From: a virus
DNA length: 35,381 bases
Virus record (IMG/VR): IMGVR_UViG_3300037069_002169
Coordinates: 1-35,381 of that record
Reading direction: 5' to 3' (one strand)
Shown piece by piece: positions 1-8,029 of this stretch. The notes under the pieces were generated by a model. That model worked only from the letters and a program-made list of their open reading frames with translations, searched no databases and had not been told where the DNA came from. Position numbers and translations under genes: made by a program. Within the stretch, counting starts at the first letter, position 1. Each line of letters opens with the position of its first letter.

Positions 1-2
1 AA

Positions 3-92
3 GCTGGCGAGGGCATCGAAGCTGGCGAGGGCATCAAAGCTGGCTGGGGCATCAAAGCTGGCGAGGGCATCGAAGCTGGCTGGGGCATCGTT
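3..92 (+). repeat. 18-bp in-frame tandem repeat, left part (5 units)
   Basis: There are five consecutive 18-base units starting GCTGGC and continuing (gag or tgg)-GGC-ATC-(aaa/gaa/gtt). They differ mainly at codon 3 (Glu or Trp) and codon 6 (Lys or Glu). The array matches the one at the right end of the window in sequence and frame, so the two ends are the same array and the copy number in the assembly is uncertain. Confidence 0.95.
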
Positions 93-374
93 AGCGGGTT
101 ATCTATTACCTGTAAATTGGTTCTTTCATTCAAATATCGCTTGTTTGCTGGCGTAGCCTGGTACCGAAGCATTGACAATGAAGATAAGAAAGTAATCTGT
201 GGCAAGCTTGAGGGCGGCACGGTCTGCTACGGCGATGTAGAAGAGACTGGACTGCCGGAAGAGGCTGTAAAGACCGAGGAACCTGCAGAAGAGTCATTTA
301 CTATCGACGGCGTTCGTTATGTTGTCACAGACGATCTGCGCAAGGCACTTAAGGCTATCATGGAGACGAAATAA
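3..374 (+). CDS. C-terminal part of hexapeptide-repeat protein (split by window ends)
   Basis: The frame is open from base 3 with no proper start, and it continues the gene that begins at 35094. It opens with five 6-residue units of the form A-G-[E/W]-G-I-[E/K/V]. A non-repetitive tail of about 95 residues follows, with VAWYRS, CGKL and GGTVCYGD stretches and an acidic end. Such G-I-x-A-G repeats suggest a stacked beta-solenoid, which is inference from the periodicity; the function is unknown. A start at TTG 117 would cut the protein after the repeats and is unlikely. The stop overlaps the groES start (TAATG). If the ends are joined at the shared repeat, the protein would be at least about 215 residues. 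Confidence 0.75.
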   Translation, partial: AGEGIEAGEGIKAGWGIKAGEGIEAGWGIVSGLSITCKLVLSFKYRLFAGVAWYRSIDNEDKKVICGKLEGGTVCYGDVEETGLPEEAVKTEEPAEESFTIDGVRYVVTDDLRKALKAIMETK

Positions 375-652
375 TGATATTTCAACCAAACAACGACAAC
401 ATCATCGCTGAGCCCGAAAAGGCACAGACCATGAGCAAATCCGGTCTTTACCTTGGCACTGGCGGCAACCGTGAACAACCCCGGCTCGCCAAGGTGATTG
501 CTATTGGCCCGAACGTAAAAAGCATCAAGGTTGGTGATCGCATACTCTTTCAGGCTTTTGCGACTGCCGATCTGAAGGTTGGTGATGAGGAGTATCTAGC
601 TATCCGTGAAGAGTTCGTGGTGGCTACTGTAGAGCCGGAGGAGGCAAAATAA
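374..652 (+). CDS. groES: GroES-like cochaperonin
   Basis: This 92-residue protein matches the GroES/Cpn10 family in length and layout: an N-terminal strand, a mobile-loop stretch (SGLYLGTGGN), then VIAIGPNVKSIKVGDRILF and a C-terminal GDEEYLAIREEFVVATVE. GroES caps the GroEL chamber during folding. Phage versions such as T4 gp31 replace the host cap so that large coat proteins fold. No GroEL is seen, so it would work with host GroEL. GGAG lies upstream, and both ends overlap neighbours by TAATG, showing translational coupling. It sits among small accessory genes, not beside the coat gene. The family call is strong; the role in coat folding is inferred. Confidence 0.92.
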   Translation: MIFQPNNDNIIAEPEKAQTMSKSGLYLGTGGNREQPRLAKVIAIGPNVKSIKVGDRILFQAFATADLKVGDEEYLAIREEFVVATVEPEEAK

Positions 653-822
653 TGGCAACAACTATCGAATTTGAAGATGAAGTCGACTATTACAACAAGG
701 TCAAAGTTGAAATCAAGGTAAAAGGTAACATTGAAGGCCCCGACGCCAAAACCATTCACGATGCTATCAATACAATAATGCAAACTTCCCTGAAGTACTT
801 TAGGAAAGCGGAGGAAAAGTAA
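652..822 (+). CDS. small hypothetical protein (56 aa)
   Basis: The ORF starts at the ATG overlapping the groES stop (TAATG), behind a strong GGAGGAGG ribosome site, and ends one base before the next ATG. The product is acidic and charged (starts MATTIEFEDEVDYYNKV, ends FRKAEEK). It has an alternating strand-like N half (VKVEIKVKGNI) and a helical C half. No family is recognised. Its place in a tightly packed co-directional series with proper ribosome sites supports a real gene. Confidence 0.75.
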   Translation: MATTIEFEDEVDYYNKVKVEIKVKGNIEGPDAKTIHDAINTIMQTSLKYFRKAEEK

Positions 823-1026
823 ATGTCTAAACATGAACATGTACAGTTGAATTGCCCGCATGTTGAGGACAGAGAAACTCCGCCGAAGCAGATGTACAAC
901 TTTGATTACTGGAGTCTTGCATTATGCATAGCCTGTGATCGGATGCTCAAAGGTAATCTACTCGATTACATCCTGCAAATGGTCGCACATCCGTTAATTG
1001 AAACAGTACTAAAGGAGCAAGACTAA
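823..1026 (+). CDS. small hypothetical protein with Cys/His residues
   Basis: A 67-residue protein preceded by GGAGGAAAAG. It carries His and Cys residues near the N-terminus (C11-P-H13) and a C-I-A-C pair (C35, C38), which could bind a metal. The C-terminal half (LLDYILQMVAHPLIETVL) is hydrophobic and helical. The pattern resembles small phage zinc-ribbon proteins, but no named family is recognised. Its stop overlaps the next start as TAATG. Confidence 0.7.
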   Translation: MSKHEHVQLNCPHVEDRETPPKQMYNFDYWSLALCIACDRMLKGNLLDYILQMVAHPLIETVLKEQD

Positions 1027-1349
1027 TGGGTAAAATCCTAACACCAGAAAAGCCGGACTTCGCGAATCCTGGCAAACCAAAGCCATCGAAGATCAAAGCG
1101 ACTGTCGTATTCCAGGATGCAAACTACACGTTCATGCGCAACAAGGAGCAGCTTACCACTGAAGATGTCTTTAATCTGCCGTTGCACTTGATATTGATTG
1201 CGCTTGGCATGATCGACGCTCATACCTATGTGCCGCGCTTTGGCAAGGATTCGTACCTCAAGACTATCAAGCGGCTGAAAAAGCAGTTTGACGACCATTA
1301 CAAGGCTCAGAAGGCTATTGCTACTGGGATGAAGGATGGGAAGAAATGA
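1026..1349 (+). CDS. hypothetical early protein (107 aa)
   Basis: A basic 107-residue protein with an AAGGAG ribosome site. The N-terminus is Pro/Lys-rich (PEKPDFANPGKPKPSK), followed by a mixed alpha/beta body and a Lys-rich helical end (KRLKKQFDDHYKAQKAI). I do not recognise the family. It overlaps the next gene by four bases (ATGA), so it belongs to the same translationally coupled run. The overlapping leftward frame at 1038-1298 is a shadow. Confidence 0.7.
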   Translation: MGKILTPEKPDFANPGKPKPSKIKATVVFQDANYTFMRNKEQLTTEDVFNLPLHLILIALGMIDAHTYVPRFGKDSYLKTIKRLKKQFDDHYKAQKAIATGMKDGKK

Positions 1350-1699
1350 AAACCATTGTCATTGCATTTGACTGTGATGGCACCTTGGTGACTACGTTCA
1401 GTGCGAAAAGCGGCAAGATTGTAGCCAATGAACGCATTCGAACGCTACTTATTGCGCTGGCACATATGAAAAACACCAAGATTGTAGTATGGAGCGGATC
1501 GGGTGAACTGTGGGCCCGGCAAGTCGGCGCAGCATTGGGAATCGACAAATACGTTGATCTCTATACTACCAAAAACCATTTGGGCGTTAATGATGCGGGT
1601 CAGCATATGTTTGCGCCTGAAATGGTACCCGACATCGCCATTGATGACATTCAGGATTGTGAACTTGGAACTATAAATATGATTGTGAGGGAAAAATGA
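1346..1699 (+). CDS. HAD-superfamily hydrolase/phosphatase
   Basis: A 117-residue single-domain HAD-like protein. Motif I is FDCDGTL (residues 8-14), with the nucleophile Asp9 and acid/base Asp11. Motif II is the VVWSGSG stretch (Ser near residue 50), and motif IV is the acidic DIAIDDIQD stretch near residue 97. It has almost no cap domain, as in small phosphatases and polynucleotide phosphatases. The substrate cannot be told from sequence. Phages use such enzymes for nucleotide or 5'/3'-end processing, but that is only a possibility here. It overlaps both neighbours by ATGA. Confidence 0.85.
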   Translation: MKTIVIAFDCDGTLVTTFSAKSGKIVANERIRTLLIALAHMKNTKIVVWSGSGELWARQVGAALGIDKYVDLYTTKNHLGVNDAGQHMFAPEMVPDIAIDDIQDCELGTINMIVREK

Positions 1700-1893
1700 A
1701 TGAAATAGACTGGAAGGCTTTAGCTCTGCAAGAGCCCGAGTTCGTCGATTTTGTTAAGATCGTATTTTGGGAAAGTACGCTTGCGACTCAAACTGACTTC
1801 CTAAAGGCTATTTACTCGTTCTATCAAATTGGCATGACAGCCGAACAGGTAGCGCAATGGATGACCCTCAATAACAGAATGGGGCTATCATGA
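1696..1893 (+). CDS. small hypothetical protein (65 aa)
   Basis: An acidic, helical 65-residue protein, ribosome site GAGGGAAAA, overlapping both neighbours by four bases. Aromatic residues are frequent (KIVFWEST, YSFYQIGM), followed by MTAEQVAQWM, which could be a helix-turn-helix-like pair. This is weak evidence and no family is recognised. Confidence 0.65.
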   Translation: MNEIDWKALALQEPEFVDFVKIVFWESTLATQTDFLKAIYSFYQIGMTAEQVAQWMTLNNRMGLS

Positions 1894-2294
1894 AATGCGC
1901 ATCGTTTAATCTTTGCAAGGAGCTGTATGAGCTGACGAAATGGAGTAGTGGCGACTTGAAGGGTTGGTTTGGTGATTTCCATGACGAAAACAACTTAGGG
2001 TATTTTGTATCTGATGGCAATGGTTCAAGTAGCATCAGTTGGATTTGCCCTGCCTATGACCTCGGCTATCTGCTGCGGAAGTTGCCAACATTCTACGATG
2101 ACGGAAAAATGGTTTACCTACTAACCATTCAACCGAACCCTATCGGCCCAGGCTGGCAAGCACACTATCGCTTTGCATCGCGAACACCCAATAGCTCGAA
2201 CACTGGGAGCAAGTTCCGGCAAGAAGCCGCCACCCCCGAAGATGCCGCCTGCAAGCTAGCCATCGATCTATTCAAGAAGGAGATATTGAAATGA
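1890..2294 (+). CDS. hypothetical early protein (134 aa)
   Basis: A 134-residue soluble protein with an alpha/beta pattern, several Trp/Tyr/Gly residues and a C-terminal helix (ATPEDAACKLAIDLFKKE). This ending is common in small phage early-region proteins that are annotated only as hypothetical. It overlaps the upstream and downstream genes by ATGA, so it is part of the same coupled run leading into the packaging genes. No function can be assigned. Confidence 0.7.
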   Translation: MKCASFNLCKELYELTKWSSGDLKGWFGDFHDENNLGYFVSDGNGSSSISWICPAYDLGYLLRKLPTFYDDGKMVYLLTIQPNPIGPGWQAHYRFASRTPNSSNTGSKFRQEAATPEDAACKLAIDLFKKEILK

Positions 2295-2614
2295 ACGTAC
2301 CAAACAACAGATCACTGGACAGAGTGGTAAAAATAGGCACCTGCCAGGCCGGTATGTGCGATGGTCAAGCAGTAGCAGAGATCTCACTCGACACCCTTCG
2401 CTTTGACCCTAAGACGCTAGAGGCACGAGCAGAACCCAAATCAGTTAAGGTTTGCATGCGACACAAATCGTGGTATTTCAAATATCAGGAGACATTGCTA
2501 GATCGCATCAATCCGGAAAGGAAAAAACGCAATGGCAGGAAACCAGAACAGCGGCAACAAACCAATATGGGCTACTCCCCAGGCTTTGCTCAAAGATTTC
2601 GTAGCGTTTCTTGA
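2291..2614 (+). CDS. hypothetical protein overlapping terS
   Basis: A 107-residue basic protein with an AAGGAG ribosome site. Cys19, Cys24, Cys56 and His58 (CQAGMC, CMRH) suggest a small metal-binding domain. The last 27 residues are read in a second frame through the start of terS, an 83-base overlap. This is long for this genome, so the tail may be fortuitous read-through. The N-terminal part is well placed and coupled to the gene before it. Confidence 0.65.
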   Translation: MNVPNNRSLDRVVKIGTCQAGMCDGQAVAEISLDTLRFDPKTLEARAEPKSVKVCMRHKSWYFKYQETLLDRINPERKKRNGRKPEQRQQTNMGYSPGFAQRFRSVS

Positions 2615-3062
2615 GTACCAGAAACCGCACAAGGAAAATGAGTTGCGGAACGTGCATAAAATCCGAGACGATCGTAAGCACATCAAGAACCCGAAATCAT
2701 CCGATTACGAATATGTGATTGAAGAGGTCGAGATGCTTACTCGGCAAGGATTGGTAACGATTACTCAGTTTGCGGCCTGGAAGGGTGTACATCGGACATC
2801 CATAACGACTGGCTATTCTGAGGGCAAGTTCAAAGACGTATATCAGAAGATGCTGGCTATTTGTGAGGCATATGGAGAGCGTAGGCTATACGAAGCGGAG
2901 CGCAATGCCGCAAATATCATCTTTGCTATGAAGAACAGTTACGGCTGGGTTGATGAAACCAAGCATGATATATCTGGTAGCCTCGATACGCCACTCTCGG
3001 ACGAAGCCAAGGCAGCACTCAACAAAGCGCTGAATGGTGGCGGCGATGGCAATCCGGATTGA
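2532..3062 (+). CDS. terS: terminase small subunit
   Basis: A 176-residue protein immediately before the large terminase. It begins MAGNQNSGNKP, a start typical of many small terminase subunits, and has a helical DNA-binding N half (VTITQFAAWKGVHRTSIT looks like a helix-turn-helix near residues 75-92). It continues with a helical oligomerisation region and a KNSYGWVDETKH ending common to the family. The role is recognition of the packaging site and regulation of TerL. GGAAAGG lies upstream. The stop lies inside the start region of the next gene, implying coupling. Confidence 0.85.
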   Translation: MAGNQNSGNKPIWATPQALLKDFVAFLEYQKPHKENELRNVHKIRDDRKHIKNPKSSDYEYVIEEVEMLTRQGLVTITQFAAWKGVHRTSITTGYSEGKFKDVYQKMLAICEAYGERRLYEAERNAANIIFAMKNSYGWVDETKHDISGSLDTPLSDEAKAALNKALNGGGDGNPD

Positions 3063-4608
3063 TCAGTGGATATCTGAATTCGGTGAACTCCAGGCGAAGA
3101 AAATGGCTAGGGAGTATTTTCGCGATCCGGCGAACCTTGAAGAGTTTGCAATGCTCTTCCCGGCGTATGTGCCAACGCACCTAGCAGACTTCCACGGTGA
3201 TCTATACGACTACTACGAGGCAGATGGCAACTTTGCAGGTGCCGCGCCTCGTGGTTTTAGTAAGTCGACTGTTACCGATACCATCTACCTTGCTCACAGG
3301 GCACTATATGCCCGCTCTCACTTCGTACTATTGGTATCAGATACCTTCACACAGGCTGCAGGCTTGATTGATGGTTTGAAATCAGAGTTAGAGAGCAACG
3401 AACAGATGCTGTGGCTGTTTGGCGATGTACGCGGCAAGATATGGTCGAGTGACGGGCTTATCATTCACGGCTGGGCTGACAATGGAAAGCGTGAGCCGGT
3501 TAAGATCCTGCCGCGCGGTGCTGGCATGAAAGTTCGTGGTTTGCGCTTCAAACAATACCGCCCCGATCTTGTGATTCTTGATGACCTCGAAAACGATGAG
3601 GCTGTAGAATCTCCTGAGCGCCGGGAGAAGCTATATAACTGGTTCAAACGTGCATTGCTACCGGCACTTGCTAAGGACATTAGCAAGATTATCGCTATTG
3701 GAACGCTCTTGCACCGGGAGTCGCTGTTGTCGCAGATGGTCAATGGTCAAGGTATCTTTGGTGGCTGGAACCGGCGTACCTGGCGAGGCATCAAAGAAGA
3801 CGGTACGAGCCTATGGCCTGAGCGTTTCGATGTTGAGTATCTAACCGGCATGCGTGACGACCCGACTCATCCAATGTATATGGGCCCGCTTGAGTTCAGC
3901 CAGGAAATCCAGAATAACCCGATTAGCGAAAAAGACCAGATCATCAAGCCTGAATGGACTCAGAGCCGTTATATCCTCAATAACCACCTTGTCGAATGGG
4001 CTCGTAAGATGCGCATCACCGATCCTGAAGCAGCGCTACGCTCATGGATGAAAACCCACTTCAAAAAGGTAATTGGCCACATCGACCCGGCAATCTCTGA
4101 GAGTGAAAAAGCTGACTGGTGGGCAATGGTGACGATCGGCATTACCAACAAGTGCCCTATCTGCCCGGGGGAACCGGCAGGCCACATTGTCATACTCGAT
4201 GTGATACGTTTCCGCGAGAGTGACCCCGAAGTGCAGGCGCAGGAAATCGGTGATCAGTTCTTGCTGTGGAAACAGGACAAAATTAAGATTGAGGCTGTTG
4301 CGTATCAGGCAGGACTCTACCAAATTACCAAGAGAATTGCTCAAAAGCGCGGTTTGCACATCCCAGTATGGAAGTGGAAGCCTGATCGCTCAAAGCGTCG
4401 CCGGGCAATCCTGCAAAGTGGCTCATGGGCTGGTGGTACAGTTCACATACGCATGGACATGCCACATGCAGCCGAGTTCATCGAAGAAGTGGTGCAATTC
4501 CCGCAAGGTGCGCATGATGACATGTTTGATGCCTACTTGGGTGCCGCGGAAGAAACTGTGTTGACTACCAAGCAGCGAGCATTCAGAGATAAACCACGAG
4601 GAATGTAG
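3034..4608 (+). CDS. terL: terminase large subunit (packaging ATPase/nuclease)
   Basis: A 524-residue TerL. The ATPase motifs are a Walker A-like APRGFSKST (about 71-79) and Walker B PDLVILDDLE (about 177-186). A coupling-motif-like IGTLLH follows. The C-terminal nuclease half has an acidic GHIDPAIS stretch and a late HDDMFDA motif, typical of the RNase H-like nuclease. It pumps DNA into the prohead and cuts concatemers. ATG 3034 and ATG 3046 are both possible. The second has GGTGG just upstream and gives 520 residues, and neither has a strong ribosome site. Packaging type (cos or headful) cannot be told. Confidence 0.95.
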   Translation: MVAAMAIRIDQWISEFGELQAKKMAREYFRDPANLEEFAMLFPAYVPTHLADFHGDLYDYYEADGNFAGAAPRGFSKSTVTDTIYLAHRALYARSHFVLLVSDTFTQAAGLIDGLKSELESNEQMLWLFGDVRGKIWSSDGLIIHGWADNGKREPVKILPRGAGMKVRGLRFKQYRPDLVILDDLENDEAVESPERREKLYNWFKRALLPALAKDISKIIAIGTLLHRESLLSQMVNGQGIFGGWNRRTWRGIKEDGTSLWPERFDVEYLTGMRDDPTHPMYMGPLEFSQEIQNNPISEKDQIIKPEWTQSRYILNNHLVEWARKMRITDPEAALRSWMKTHFKKVIGHIDPAISESEKADWWAMVTIGITNKCPICPGEPAGHIVILDVIRFRESDPEVQAQEIGDQFLLWKQDKIKIEAVAYQAGLYQITKRIAQKRGLHIPVWKWKPDRSKRRRAILQSGSWAGGTVHIRMDMPHAAEFIEEVVQFPQGAHDDMFDAYLGAAEETVLTTKQRAFRDKPRGM

Positions 4609-4611
4609 TGC

Positions 4612-4617
4612 TATAAT
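4612..4617 (+). promoter_or_regulatory. extended -10 promoter for leaderless small membrane gene
   Basis: A perfect TATAAT with an upstream TG (TGCTATAAT) lies six bases before the ATG at 4624. The expected transcription start coincides with the ATG, so the mRNA would have no leader. No good -35 is seen 17 bases upstream, which an extended -10 tolerates. This promoter does not belong to the repeated TTGA/CAYAAT type. Confidence 0.7.
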
Positions 4618-4623
4618 GCTCAA

Positions 4624-4809
4624 ATGAGCCAGACGGTGAAGCTGCGGTTTTCTAAAAACGATCGGGTGCTTGGAGAAGCATCGGTTAATATCAGCACCTC
4701 ACAGACCGCCAATACACGATCAAAAGCCATAAACGCAGTGATTGGAAGCTTTCTCGTAGTGTCATTTCTAGTGCTCATTTACATGATTATCTACACGATT
4801 TTTACTTAG
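4624..4809 (+). CDS. small single-span membrane protein (61 aa)
   Basis: A short protein between terL and the portal gene. The first 35 residues are polar and strand-like. A strong membrane segment follows at about 36-60 (AVIGSFLVVSFLVLIYMIIYTIF), ending just inside the C-terminus. There is no ribosome site, but TATAAT sits six bases before ATG, so translation is probably leaderless. Function unknown; a tail-anchored protein acting on the host envelope is possible but unproven. Confidence 0.7.
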   Translation: MSQTVKLRFSKNDRVLGEASVNISTSQTANTRSKAINAVIGSFLVVSFLVLIYMIIYTIFT

Positions 4810-4844
4810 CCGTAATCCGCGAAATAACAGGTCAAAGGTATATA

Positions 4845-4883
4845 CCTGTTAAGGTTGATATATTTACAACAGACAACCACAAT
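4845..4883 (+). promoter_or_regulatory. repeated-type promoter, copy 1 (portal gene)
   Basis: The upstream element CCTGTTAAGG runs into -35 TTGATA (4855-4860). A 17-base spacer contains TTTACAAC, and the -10 is CACAAT (4878-4883). The portal ATG (4891) starts seven bases later, where transcription should begin, so the message looks leaderless. Confidence 0.8.
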
Positions 4884-4890
4884 TACGGTT

Positions 4891-6573
4891 ATGGCATCTT
4901 CTCCAAAAAACAACATCACGCCCCTACCGCAAGTTACCCCCGTTGCAAGTGCAAATTCAGCCGCCACTCCACCACGATCTACCGCGCCCGTAAACTCAGT
5001 AAACGCCAAGCCAACCTACCCATATCCTGACCAAGCGACACGACTAGAGCGCTACCGATTCAATTCGCTGTTGTTCGATGGCAACCATTTCGACGCTTTC
5101 AAAATCAAGGTCGACAATGAGCTTTATAACAAGAACTACTCTCGGCTGCGCTACATTGTCAATAACTTCCCAGGGTTAATTAGCAAGATCTGCGCCGATA
5201 TGCTCTTTGGCGATAAGCCACGCATCACATTGCCAGAAGGCGAAAACAAGAACGATAACCATGATTGGCTTGAGAATTGGCTGCACGACGTTGATTTCTT
5301 TACCACATGCTACGAGTCTGCAATGACATCCAGCTATAAAGGTGACACGCTCTTTAAGTTGCGCGTTGGTGTATTGAATGACCCCGACAACCCTAGCATC
5401 ATCGTCGAGCAGGTACAGCCTGACTTCTTTTTCCCAACGCTCAATCCGCTTAATGTGAGCGCAGAACCACAGCAAATGGAAATTTCTTTCGTCATTCAGA
5501 TTAACGGTGATGACTACCTTCGTAAAGAGATTCACACGCCCGGCTACATTCACAATGAGCTTTGGAAGCTTAATGGTACTGAAATCATGCATCAGGTACC
5601 GCTCGAAATGCTTGATGATCCTGATCTGCAAGAAGAAGAGGCAACCGGCGTCAATCGCCTATTGCTCGTGCATGTTCCAAACTGGAAGGACGGCCGTACC
5701 TACTTTGGCAATGATGATTACCAAGATCTAACTACGCTTTTCTATGCCATCAACAACCGTATGAGCAAGATCGATAACATCCTCGACAAACACTCTGACC
5801 CTATCCTAGCTATTCCGGAAGGCGTACTCGACGAAGAAGGCCATGTGCGCCGCGAGCATCTGAACCTGTTTGAGACTGGCCCAGATGGTGCAAAACCTGA
5901 ATACGTCGTGTGGAATGCACAATTACAGTCTGCTTTTGATGAAGTAGATCGTCTGATGCAGTCACTCTACATGTTCTCTGAAATTTCACCGGATGCATTC
6001 GGTATATTTGAAGCCGGGGCTGCAGCTTCTGGCCGCGCACTCAAATACCGACTGATGCGTACGGTCGCCAAGATCAACCGCAAGAAGCTTTACTTTGACC
6101 GTGGGCTTAAGGAAGTTGTCTACCTAGCTCAGTTACTGGCTGCAGAGCATGGCATCGAAGCACTTGGCACTAAATACGCCGGTGCTCCTGAGATTCCATC
6201 CATTGAATGGAAAGATCCTATTCCACAGGATAGCTACGAGCAGGCACAAGAAGAAGAGTTGCGCCTGGCATCTGGCAACCAAACTGTTCTGGATTCTATT
6301 ATGAACATTGATGGTTTGACTGAAGAGCAGGCCGCTGAGAAGGTTAAGGCTATTGCAAAAGAGAAAAAGATACTCACACCTACCATTGCTGTTCCAGTTA
6401 CTAATGTCGCCAAATCAAAGAATGGTGCAAATCCCGACGAAGCCAATCCTGATGTTGCTGTGCCAGGCCAATCGCCAAAGACGACGCCAAGCGGCAAACC
6501 GGCCTTGCAAAACCCTGCTGCTACCAATGTCGTAATCCCATCAACACCGAAGCCAGCTAAAGCAGACCAGTAG
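4891..6573 (+). CDS. portal protein (SPP1-like)
   Basis: A 560-residue portal protein of the SPP1 gp6-like class, by position after TerL and by sequence features: an N-terminal region with NNFPGLISKICADMLFGD, a central LLLVHVPNWKDGRTYFGNDDYQDL stretch read in two adjoining parts, and a helical ALKYRLMRTVAKINRKKLY segment in the stem/wing region. The C-terminal 80 residues are Pro/Ala/Lys-rich and probably disordered. It forms the dodecameric ring through which DNA enters. I choose ATG 4891 over ATG 4855, because the upstream codons are the promoter itself. It has no ribosome site and is likely translated from a leaderless mRNA. Confidence 0.9.
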   Translation: MASSPKNNITPLPQVTPVASANSAATPPRSTAPVNSVNAKPTYPYPDQATRLERYRFNSLLFDGNHFDAFKIKVDNELYNKNYSRLRYIVNNFPGLISKICADMLFGDKPRITLPEGENKNDNHDWLENWLHDVDFFTTCYESAMTSSYKGDTLFKLRVGVLNDPDNPSIIVEQVQPDFFFPTLNPLNVSAEPQQMEISFVIQINGDDYLRKEIHTPGYIHNELWKLNGTEIMHQVPLEMLDDPDLQEEEATGVNRLLLVHVPNWKDGRTYFGNDDYQDLTTLFYAINNRMSKIDNILDKHSDPILAIPEGVLDEEGHVRREHLNLFETGPDGAKPEYVVWNAQLQSAFDEVDRLMQSLYMFSEISPDAFGIFEAGAAASGRALKYRLMRTVAKINRKKLYFDRGLKEVVYLAQLLAAEHGIEALGTKYAGAPEIPSIEWKDPIPQDSYEQAQEEELRLASGNQTVLDSIMNIDGLTEEQAAEKVKAIAKEKKILTPTIAVPVTNVAKSKNGANPDEANPDVAVPGQSPKTTPSGKPALQNPAATNVVIPSTPKPAKADQ

Positions 6574-6584
6574 GAGGGCTCTAC

Positions 6585-7529
6585 ATGGCATCTCCACTCT
6601 TTCCCAAGAGCATCGAGGTAAACAACGCTTCAATCGACCAGTTGGAGCTATTGTTCACTGTTGCCACGAACGATCTGCAAAATTACCTTTTTACGCTTAA
6701 TGGCAAGATCATATCTCGTGCGCAAATACTCCAGTTGCGACAGGATGTAAATCAACGTCTTGTAAAACTAGGTGCCGATGTCGGTGCTTGGATATCTACG
6801 CAAATTCCGAACCAATATGCTCTAGGTCAGCATGACGCAGCGCGTCAGCAAGCTCACTTTGGCGATAAAGCCGCAGCTGGGGTAATTCTGGGTGCTATCG
6901 CCCTAACTCAGTTTGCGAACAGATCTATTTCAATATCGAGTGAGCAGATCATCTCACCAAAGCAGGAAATCTTTGACCTTCACAATCAATCAGTGCAAGC
7001 CATCATGGACGATATGAGCGCCAGTTTTGGTACGTCGCTCAATGCTATGGCCCGGAGCGCCGATCAGACGATCAGCCGAATACAGGCACTAGATATCCGC
7101 CGCATGATTGCTAGGGGAGCCATGAAGAATGAGAGTGCTGATGCAATAAGCAAGCAGATCGCTGACCTCATCGAGCACAACGGCATCTCTGCACTCGTTG
7201 ATAAAGCCGGTAAGCGATGGTCGCCGGATGTCTATGCCAGGATGCTCGTACGCACTAAGATGGCAGAAGCCCGTAATAATGGCATGATGAATGCCCTAAC
7301 AAGTATTGGCCATGACCTTGTAGAAGTGAGCTCGCATGGCGCATCAGATAGCTGCGGCAAATGGGAAGGCCGGATCTTATCAATCTCAGGTAACAATACA
7401 CTCTACCAAAGCGTGGCAGATGCTCAGGGCTCAGGTGATCATATCTTTGGCCCTAACTGTAAACATGGCCTTAACAGCGTCAATCCGGCATTCTTCCCAT
7501 CTGGCAAGAAAACTCCGGCTATGGTTTAG
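6585..7529 (+). CDS. minor capsid protein (Phage_min_cap2 / MuF-like)
   Basis: A 314-residue protein behind a GGAGGG site. A helical N-terminal two thirds leads to the family signature near the C-terminus: a V-RTKMAEARN helix, then SSHGASDSCGKWEGRI and later GPNCKHGLNSVNP. The conserved His/Cys pattern (H..SDSC...W.G....PNC.HG) is that of minor capsid protein 2 and related MuF-domain proteins, which bind at the portal inside the head and may be ejected with DNA. It follows the portal, the usual order. Its last 11 bases overlap the convergent gene at 7519. Confidence 0.88.
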   Translation: MASPLFPKSIEVNNASIDQLELLFTVATNDLQNYLFTLNGKIISRAQILQLRQDVNQRLVKLGADVGAWISTQIPNQYALGQHDAARQQAHFGDKAAAGVILGAIALTQFANRSISISSEQIISPKQEIFDLHNQSVQAIMDDMSASFGTSLNAMARSADQTISRIQALDIRRMIARGAMKNESADAISKQIADLIEHNGISALVDKAGKRWSPDVYARMLVRTKMAEARNNGMMNALTSIGHDLVEVSSHGASDSCGKWEGRILSISGNNTLYQSVADAQGSGDHIFGPNCKHGLNSVNPAFFPSGKKTPAMV

Positions 7530-7878
7530 CGATGTGCTCTAAAACGTAGCGTTTGCATTTATTGAGCTTATCGCGTTTACTGGCCGCCCACATCTTCTGA
7601 TCGCCGGCACTACCAACATGTATACTGCTCACCTCAACTTCAAAGCTACCATTCACGGTAGTGAGGGTTACATTAAAGGAACCATTCGTAATGTCGCCGG
7701 TGTAGTCAAAACCTTTCACTTGATCCCAAGCAATCGGTGGGTGCGTCTTAAAGCCTTGGTTCACGACAATGCCCTTATCGGTCATTCTGAACCCTAATAC
7801 CTTGGATGGCTTCGGAAAATCAGGATGCGATCCGAAGTATGCACCATTAAAAGCTGCCGTTCTGTTAAAGAGTTTCAT
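7519..7878 (-). CDS. leftward hypothetical protein (moron candidate)
   Basis: A 119-residue protein read against the structural genes. It starts at ATG 7878 with AGGAG 11 bases upstream; an upstream TTG at 7887 is too close to that site. The sequence is strand-rich with SKVLGFRMTDKGIVVNQGF, then IAWDQVKGFDY, and a basic C-terminal helix. The pattern is reminiscent of small bacterial PH-like domains, but this is a weak guess. It has its own TATAAT upstream and lies between two head genes, so it is likely an independently expressed moron. Function unknown. Confidence 0.75.
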   Translation of the reverse strand: MKLFNRTAAFNGAYFGSHPDFPKPSKVLGFRMTDKGIVVNQGFKTHPPIAWDQVKGFDYTGDITNGSFNVTLTTVNGSFEVEVSSIHVGSAGDQKMWAASKRDKLNKCKRYVLEHIAKP

Positions 7879-7910
7879 AGAGCCCAAATCTCCTAATTAT
7901 AATTTTCTAC

Positions 7911-7916
7911 ATTATA
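7911..7916 (-). promoter_or_regulatory. -10 box for leftward gene
   Basis: TATAAT reads leftward here, about 33 bases before ATG 7878, and a second TATAAT-like site follows closer to the gene. The -35 region would overlap the rightward promoter at 7931-7971, so the two promoters are arranged back to back and could interfere with each other. Confidence 0.5.
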
Positions 7917-7931
7917 TCACTCATTCATAAA

Positions 7932-7971
7932 CCTGCTATGGTTGACTATCTTACAACGCTCAAACCATAAT
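7932..7971 (+). promoter_or_regulatory. repeated-type promoter, copy 2 (scaffold/coat operon)
   Basis: CCTGCTATGG is followed by -35 TTGACT (7942-7947), an 18-base spacer with CTTACAAC, and -10 CATAAT (7966-7971). TATGGTT and AACCATA form an inverted repeat across the site. Here the gene starts about 60 bases downstream behind a normal ribosome site, so this copy makes a led transcript. Confidence 0.8.
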
Positions 7972-8029
7972 CACAATTGAACCAAGCAGAGCGTGGCCAG
8001 ACCACGAAAAAAACTGAAGCGAGGGAAGC

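Noticed and set aside
3-92. CRISPR-like array at the window ends
   Set aside because: The units are contiguous 18-base in-frame repeats without spacers and encode a protein.
4931-4940. CCTGYTATGGT read as an extended -10 (TGnTATGGT) with a long leader
   Set aside because: The constant 17-18 base distance from TTGA to CAYAAT and seven-base distance to ATG in several copies support the downstream promoter; mapping of 5' ends would settle it.
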